The notes under the pieces are model-generated. The model was not told where the DNA came from and did no database searches. It worked only from the letters and a program-made list of their open reading frames with translations. From Desulfobacteraceae bacterium (GTDB taxonomy: Bacteria > Desulfobacterota > Desulfobacteria > Desulfobacterales > UBA11574), in contig JAOUGB010000033.1 in assembly GCA_029857875.1 (NCBI GenBank), forward strand, positions 1 to 11,298: a stretch of 11,298 nt of DNA, read 5' to 3'. Below, in pieces: positions 8,357 to 11,298 of this stretch; position 1 is the first letter of the stretch; the number at the start of each line of letters is the position of its first letter. The position numbers and the translations under genes were made by a program.

Positions 8357-8373
8357 AGCAACAGCCATGCCAA
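8357..8373 (-). promoter_or_regulatory. Sigma-54 (-24/-12) promoter of the methyltransferase-ATP-grasp gene
   Basis: On the minus strand TTGGCATGGCTGTTGCT matches the RpoN consensus, with GG (8371-8370) and GC (8359-8358) separated by exactly ten bases. The predicted start is near 8346, giving an 85-base leader that contains the 20-bp repeats. It would need an enhancer-binding activator. Confidence 0.75.
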
Positions 8374-8753
8374 AAAAAACCAATGATCTGATTTTAATAG
8401 GTCCATTTTTCATAGCCTGATTCCGGGACTATCGGTTATGATTTAAAATATGAGATTTATCAGTAAAAACCGGAAAGACATATTAAATTAACCTGAATCT
8501 TTTTTATGAGAAACACATAGGTTTTTGCATCGCAAAACCGAACGCTAAGTTCTCCTTTAAAAAAATCGGAACTATGGCTTCATAAAATTCCCTTATTTTT
8601 AACAAAGGATGTCGCTATTTATTTTTAATAACGGGTTTTGAAATTGCCTCCGACAACTGCGACTCAAGAATTTCTTTTCAACGCTGGGAATCCTGAGCTT
8701 TAAAACGTCTTTTGTAAAGAATCGAATTCCGTTATTTTCAGCCCGTATTTTTG
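8374..8753. other. Non-coding region between two divergent sigma-54 promoters
   Basis: I see no ORF above about ten codons with a ribosome site. The region sits upstream of both -24/-12 promoters, where enhancer sites are expected. Candidate elements are scattered TTCCG/CGGAA words, including a 13-mer (AAAAAATCGGAAC, 8560-8572) that recurs upstream of speD, and a small hairpin TTTTGC-atc-GCAAAA at 8523-8537. None is proven. Confidence 0.5.
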
Positions 8754-8770
8754 CTGGCATACATATTGCT
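8754..8770 (+). promoter_or_regulatory. Sigma-54 (-24/-12) promoter of the small exported protein gene
   Basis: CTGGCATACATATTGCT has GG (8756-8757) and GC (8768-8769) with exactly ten bases between, plus the TGGCAT and TTGCT blocks of the RpoN consensus. The predicted start is near 8781, giving an 83-base leader before ATG 8864. Confidence 0.75.
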
Positions 8771-8863
8771 AAATCGGTTTTCCATAGAACGTTTGATGGA
8801 CTCGTGAAAAGTCATCGAGCTTTTCTTTTCCCAACGAAATTTAAAAACTAGAGGAGGTATAAA

Positions 8864-9160
8864 ATGGATAAAAAATTCAGATGTATTGCAGCAGGAATAA
8901 TATGTGTTTTTTCGTTTATATTGATTTGTTCAAATCCGGTATCCGCCGGTGAAATCACTATAACCGGAATGATCAACGATACATATCAGATTGTTGCGGA
9001 TAACGGCACCGTGTATGAGGTTGCAGATACGGATATGGGCAACGATTTGTTGAATAATGTCGGCAAGACCGTAGAAGTAATGGGTGAAGTCGTCGAAGAG
9101 GAAGGCGTCAAGGTCATTAATGTAAAGTCTTATAAAATACTGGAAAAAACAGAATCATAA
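8864..9160 (+). CDS. Small exported protein, possible OB-fold type
   Basis: A 98-residue protein with a clear Sec signal peptide: basic start MDKKFR, a hydrophobic core at about 8-24, and probable signal peptidase I cleavage after A28 (VSA-GE). C22 lacks a proper lipobox, so it is probably soluble in the periplasm. The mature ~70 residues are acidic and beta-rich, alternating short strands and turns (EITITGMI, YQIVADNGTVYEV, GKTVEVMGEVVEEEGVKVINVKSYKIL). This resembles a small OB-fold or SH3-like barrel, but I cannot assign a named family. A strong ribosome site (GAGGAGG) precedes ATG 8864 by about seven bases. It has its own sigma-54 promoter and is divergent from the methyltransferase-ATP-grasp gene, which hints at shared control. 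The function is unknown. Confidence 0.85.
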   Translation: MDKKFRCIAAGIICVFSFILICSNPVSAGEITITGMINDTYQIVADNGTVYEVADTDMGNDLLNNVGKTVEVMGEVVEEEGVKVINVKSYKILEKTES

Positions 9161-9167
9161 TCTTTTA

Positions 9168-9217
9168 AAAAGCGAGCGTCGACTTCGCATTCCGATGCAG
9201 GTCGTGCGCTCGCTTTT
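9168..9217. terminator. Bidirectional intrinsic terminator
   Basis: A perfect 11-bp stem, AAAAGCGAGCG (9168-9178) with CGCTCGCTTTT (9207-9217), continues through CGAC/GTCG and GCAT-tccg-ATGC inner pairs. It has a T-rich tail on both strands, so it can end the + strand exported-protein gene and the minus strand polyamine operon, which converge here. Confidence 0.85.
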
Positions 9218-9256
9218 ATTATTTCATGGCAGGGTCAGGCGCTATTTTTGAAGTCT
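9169..9256. repeat. Direct repeat copy A (terminator plus remnant of a regulator 3' end)
   Basis: Aligned by eye with 11110-11195 it is about 85% identical, with one 2-base gap. It includes the terminator hairpin and then, on the minus strand, codons reading DFKNSA and a TGA (stop at 9235-9237), matching DFKNRA-TGA at the end of the Fis-type regulator. It lies just after the speE stop codon, where these codons have no gene upstream. Confidence 0.8.
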
Positions 9257-9277
9257 GTCTGGAATAAAGACGCCGGG

Positions 9278-10099
9278 TTAGACGATATCTTCCATAAATC
9301 TTGGTAAGACAAATGAGGACTTGTGTATTTCCGGGGTGTAATATCGGGTCGTGATTCCTTTTTTTGTATATATGTCTTTTATGGGATGGTGTTTCTTTGA
9401 GCAAAACGAAAATCCGATGGTACCGGAAGGATATGTCGGCACCATCGTGAAATAGTAATAAAGGATTGGGAAGATGTTGCGATTGAATGCAAACAATTTT
9501 CTGATGATTTCTCTGTCAAAAAACATGCCTTCCGATTGAGTTACGCTAATACCGTTTTCCTTTAATGCATCGAACATGTTTCTGTAAAACTGTTCCTGAA
9601 AAAGGACTTCCGCCGGGCCGATGGGGTCGGATGAATCCACAATAATCAGATCATATTCATTTTTTCTTTCCTGAACAAAGACAGCCCCGTCTTCAAAAAA
9701 TATCTTTACTTTAGGGTCATCAAATCCCGACGCAAGGGTTGGAAAATGTTTTTTACAGACCGAGATGACCTCTTCATCAATTTCACACACATGGACTTCC
9801 TGGATATCGGAATGTTTCAATATTTCCCTGACAGTTCCTCCGTCTCCGCCGCCGATGACCAATACTTTTTTTACCTTCGGATGAACGTGCAATGAAGGAT
9901 GTGCGATCATCTCATGGTAAGCGAACTCATCATATTCAGTTAACATGATGATATCATCCAGCAAAAGCATCTTGCCGAGTTTAGCTGTTTCATATACATC
10001 AATTTTCTGAAACTCAGAGCGATAGGATTCCAGCTGTTTTACAACCTTTACATTTATGGCCGCTCCATTTGGCGCCCACTTGTCACGAATCCATTTCAT
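9278..10099 (-). CDS. speE: Spermidine synthase (polyamine aminopropyltransferase)
   Basis: A 273-residue cytoplasmic enzyme that transfers the aminopropyl group of decarboxylated SAM to putrescine, giving spermidine and methylthioadenosine. The glycine-rich loop VIGGGDGGTVREILKH (81-96) and the acidic E106 region (CEIDEEVI) bind the nucleoside. The catalytic aspartate is D155 with D158 in DSSDPIGPAEVLF. The N-terminal strand segment and Y/E residues (EYDEFAYHEM) are as in bacterial SpeE, and the length is normal for the family. The start overlaps the stop of the SpeD-like gene as ATGA, so the two are translationally coupled. It is the last gene of the speD operon. Use of a diamine other than putrescine cannot be excluded from the sequence. 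Confidence 0.95.
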   Translation of the reverse strand: MKWIRDKWAPNGAAINVKVVKQLESYRSEFQKIDVYETAKLGKMLLLDDIIMLTEYDEFAYHEMIAHPSLHVHPKVKKVLVIGGGDGGTVREILKHSDIQEVHVCEIDEEVISVCKKHFPTLASGFDDPKVKIFFEDGAVFVQERKNEYDLIIVDSSDPIGPAEVLFQEQFYRNMFDALKENGISVTQSEGMFFDREIIRKLFAFNRNIFPILYYYFTMVPTYPSGTIGFSFCSKKHHPIKDIYTKKGITTRYYTPEIHKSSFVLPRFMEDIV

Positions 10100-10494
10100 T
10101 TTCTCAATACAATATGAATGTTATAATCTTGGGCTTTAAAGAATGTTTTTGTAAATTCAGCAACTTTCCACGGATGATAAAACTTACAGCTAAATACGTC
10201 AATATATACATTGTTTGTCTCATTCGCAAAATGTCCTGAGATGAGTGATGTTTCAATGAGTTGTGTCATTGAAAATCCGGAAACTCTCGGATCCTGGCCA
10301 AAATGGACCACAACCGTTTCGCCATACCGCTTCATTTCGATCTTTTCACATAATACTTTCACATATTCCTTGATTTTATCGGCGTTACGTATCATGTCAG
10401 GGTCACATTTGTAAAGGTCGATACTCGAAAGCAATCCCCATGACTGTTCCTGTTCAAATCGTGATTTAAGTTCAGTGTATTCTTTTTTATGCAT
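10096..10494 (-). CDS. Divergent SpeD paralogue (SAM decarboxylase-like protein)
   Basis: A 132-residue protein from ATG 10494; an in-frame ATG at 10536 would overlap speD by 50 bases and is less likely. Its core aligns without gaps to the neighbouring SpeD around the self-cleavage site, but the usual ES-HFSIHTWPE is replaced by TS-LISGHFANE (T82, S83, H88), followed by conserved strand and cysteine YIDVFSCK (C103). S83 is therefore a candidate pyruvoyl-forming serine. SpeD homologues with altered active sites are reported to have become pyruvoyl-dependent ornithine or arginine decarboxylases; others could be inactive partners that control SpeD. Either role fits between speD and speE, with overlaps at both ends (8 and 4 bases). 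No other diamine-forming decarboxylase is in the window. The activity itself is not shown by sequence. Confidence 0.85.
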   Translation of the reverse strand: MHKKEYTELKSRFEQEQSWGLLSSIDLYKCDPDMIRNADKIKEYVKVLCEKIEMKRYGETVVVHFGQDPRVSGFSMTQLIETSLISGHFANETNNVYIDVFSCKFYHPWKVAEFTKTFFKAQDYNIHIVLRK

Positions 10495-10891
10495 TATTTT
10501 GATCCATCTCTTCAGGTTTGTATTTGATTTTTTCAATGGGCAAATTCAGGATCCCACGTTTGGTTTCAATAACGGATATTGATTTTGCCTCAAAGGCTTT
10601 TTTCATAAAGGTCAAAGCTTTCTGGCTATCGATGGTATCTCCGCAAGTAAAAATATCCACCGCACAATAGCCGTATTCCGGCCATGTGTGGATGGAAAAA
10701 TGAGATTCTGCGATGACGATGACGCCGCTCACTCCGTGCGGATTAAACTTATGAAAGACCGGTGTTATGATTTCTGCACCAGATATGTTAACTGATTCCA
10801 TAAGGATGTCTTCAACCTTATGGAGGTCATTAATAATTTCTACTTTACAGTCATAAAGTTCAATAATTAGATGGTTACCAAGAGATTTCAT
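10487..10891 (-). CDS. speD: S-adenosylmethionine decarboxylase proenzyme (class 1b)
   Basis: A 134-residue proenzyme that cleaves itself between E62 and S63 (AES-HFSIHTWPE) to make a pyruvoyl cofactor and then decarboxylates SAM. S63, H68 and C83 fall at the positions of the catalytic residues of the Thermotoga/Bacillus-type enzyme, and the length fits. The start is ATG 10891, seven bases after GAGGG; a TTG at 10933 opens a longer frame but has no ribosome site and would begin upstream of the predicted transcript start near 10926. It is the first gene of a three-gene operon with the SpeD paralogue and speE, and supplies decarboxylated SAM to SpeE. Transcription probably depends on sigma-54. 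Confidence 0.95.
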   Translation of the reverse strand: MKSLGNHLIIELYDCKVEIINDLHKVEDILMESVNISGAEIITPVFHKFNPHGVSGVIVIAESHFSIHTWPEYGYCAVDIFTCGDTIDSQKALTFMKKAFEAKSISVIETKRGILNLPIEKIKYKPEEMDQNNA

Positions 10892-10936
10892 CAGTACGCC
10901 CTCAGAAATAAAAATTGAATTTTGTGATTTCAAGAT

Positions 10937-10953
10937 AGCAAGACGTGTGCCAA
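10937..10953 (-). promoter_or_regulatory. Sigma-54 (-24/-12) promoter of the speD operon
   Basis: On the minus strand TTGGCACACGTCTTGCT is a near-perfect RpoN site: GG (10951-10950), exactly ten bases, then GC (10939-10938). The predicted start is near 10926 and the leader about 35 bases. An overlapping TGTTATAAT (extended -10 like, 10954-10962) has no -35 and is judged less likely. Confidence 0.8.
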
Positions 10954-11002
10954 ATTATAACATATAAATATTAAAGGATTATTTAACTTTTTATATAAAA
11001 AA

Positions 11003-11021
11003 TCGGAACAAAAAATTCCGA
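11003..11021 (-). promoter_or_regulatory. Inverted repeat upstream of speD (activator site or weak terminator)
   Basis: TCGGAA-N7-TTCCGA lies about 80-95 bases upstream of the predicted speD start. On the minus strand it is followed by six Ts, so it could also be a weak terminator hairpin for read-through from the regulator gene. Confidence 0.4.
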
Positions 11022-11044
11022 AAATAACCAAATGATTCCTATTC

Positions 11045-11091
11045 CGGTATGATTTTCAATAATACCGCAGAAACGGGGGAACAAACCCCGT
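11045..11091. promoter_or_regulatory. Two palindromes at enhancer distance from the speD promoter
   Basis: CGGTAT-N11-ATACCG (11045-11067) and ACGGGG-N7-CCCCGT (11073-11091) are perfect 6-bp inverted repeats about 120-165 bases upstream of the predicted start. This spacing suits dimeric Fis-type activators of sigma-54 promoters. The binding role is inferred. Confidence 0.4.
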
Positions 11092-11109
11092 GAGCACGTA
11101 TTAATTTTT

Positions 11110-11155
11110 AAAGCGAGCATCGACTTCGCATTTTGATTCGGGTCGAGCGCACTTT
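11110..11155 (-). terminator. Terminator of the Fis-type regulator gene
   Basis: On the minus strand, 19 bases after the TGA, AAAGTGCGC-TCGAC pairs with GTCGA-T-GCTCGCTTT (one mismatch, one bulge), ending in CTTTAAAAATT. It is a decayed relative of the hairpin at 9168-9217. Confidence 0.6.
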
Positions 11156-11195
11156 TATTATTTCACGGCATGGTCAGGCTCTATTTTTAAAGTCT
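11110..11195. repeat. Direct repeat copy B (regulator 3' end plus terminator)
   Basis: The partner of 9169-9256 in the same orientation. Here the shared segment contains the true last seven codons (DFKNRA and stop) of the regulator and its terminator. The two copies bracket the whole speD-speE operon. Confidence 0.8.
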
Positions 11196-11298
11196 TCTTT
11201 TCGAAGGCCGTATTTAAGCATGAGTTTATGGAGCTGACGGGTGCTGATGCCGGCCTCGTGGGCAGATTGGTTTATTTTCCCCTTATTTCTTAACATGA
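11174..11298 (-). CDS. C-terminal end of a sigma-54 activator with Fis-type HTH (partial)
   Basis: The frame runs in from the right edge and gives NKGKINQSAHEAGISTRQLHKLMLKYGLRKEDFKNRA before TGA at 11174-11176 (about 40 residues visible). This is the Fis/HTH_8 DNA-binding motif that closes NtrC-family enhancer-binding proteins: the N-(K/R)-x-x-A-A-x-x-L-G-I-S-type pattern, here NKGKINQSAHEAGIS, followed by the recognition helix TRQLHKLMLKYGL. The AAA+ and any receiver or sensor domain lie outside the window. It is oriented toward speD, whose sigma-54 promoter begins about 220 bp beyond its stop, so it is a good candidate activator of that operon. The missing upstream part prevents naming it. 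Confidence 0.82.
   Translation of the reverse strand, partial: MLRNKGKINQSAHEAGISTRQLHKLMLKYGLRKEDFKNRA

Noticed and set aside
10954..10962. TGTTATAAT on the minus strand as an extended -10 promoter for speD
   Set aside because: It has no -35 at suitable spacing and abuts a far better sigma-54 site. It could still be a secondary promoter.

Overview
The window looks like chromosomal DNA from a sulfate-reducer-like deltaproteobacterium (Desulfobacteria or a relative). This is an inference from several things: moderately AT-rich DNA, PAS-rich NtrB-type kinases, three textbook sigma-54 (-24/-12) promoters, a Fis-type enhancer-binding protein at the right edge, and a Bacillus/Thermotoga-type SpeD polyamine module. 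There are no rRNA or tRNA genes, CRISPR arrays, transposases or phage genes.

Layout. Positions 1-41 hold the last codons of an unidentified + strand gene. Positions 42-302 hold a long palindromic repeat element and a weak terminator. Positions 303-3267 (minus) are a two-gene signalling operon: an NtrB-like PAS histidine kinase followed, with overlapping ends, by a receiver-PAS-histidine kinase. An MFS transporter (3772-4995, +) follows a 500-bp intergenic stretch. On the minus strand, a Ddl-like ATP-grasp ligase fused to a SAM methyltransferase (6258-8261) is followed by a zinc deacylase of the AstE/AspA family (5113-6096). Divergent from the fusion is a small exported protein (8864-9160, +). 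The fusion gene and the exported-protein gene each have a sigma-54 promoter, and the two share about 380 bp of upstream DNA. Next is a minus-strand polyamine operon: speD, a divergent speD paralogue, then speE (10891 down to 9278). It has a third sigma-54 promoter and lies just downstream of the C-terminal end of a Fis-HTH regulator (11174-11298, partial).

How it may work together. SpeD makes decarboxylated SAM and SpeE uses it to aminopropylate putrescine. The SpeD paralogue may supply the diamine, if it has become a pyruvoyl-dependent ornithine or arginine decarboxylase, or it may be a regulatory partner of SpeD. The regulator gene upstream is the natural candidate activator of the sigma-54 promoter of speD, and three short palindromes lie at enhancer distance. 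The methyltransferase-ATP-grasp fusion plus deacylase looks like a small, apparently uncharacterised pathway that makes and breaks an amide-linked, methylated small molecule. The product is unknown.

Most unusual points: the fusion enzyme with a triplicated 20-bp repeat in its leader; the set of three sigma-54 promoters; the altered cleavage motif of the SpeD paralogue; an ~87-bp direct repeat, including the regulator's last codons and terminator, that brackets the polyamine operon; and the 132-bp palindromic element at the left end.
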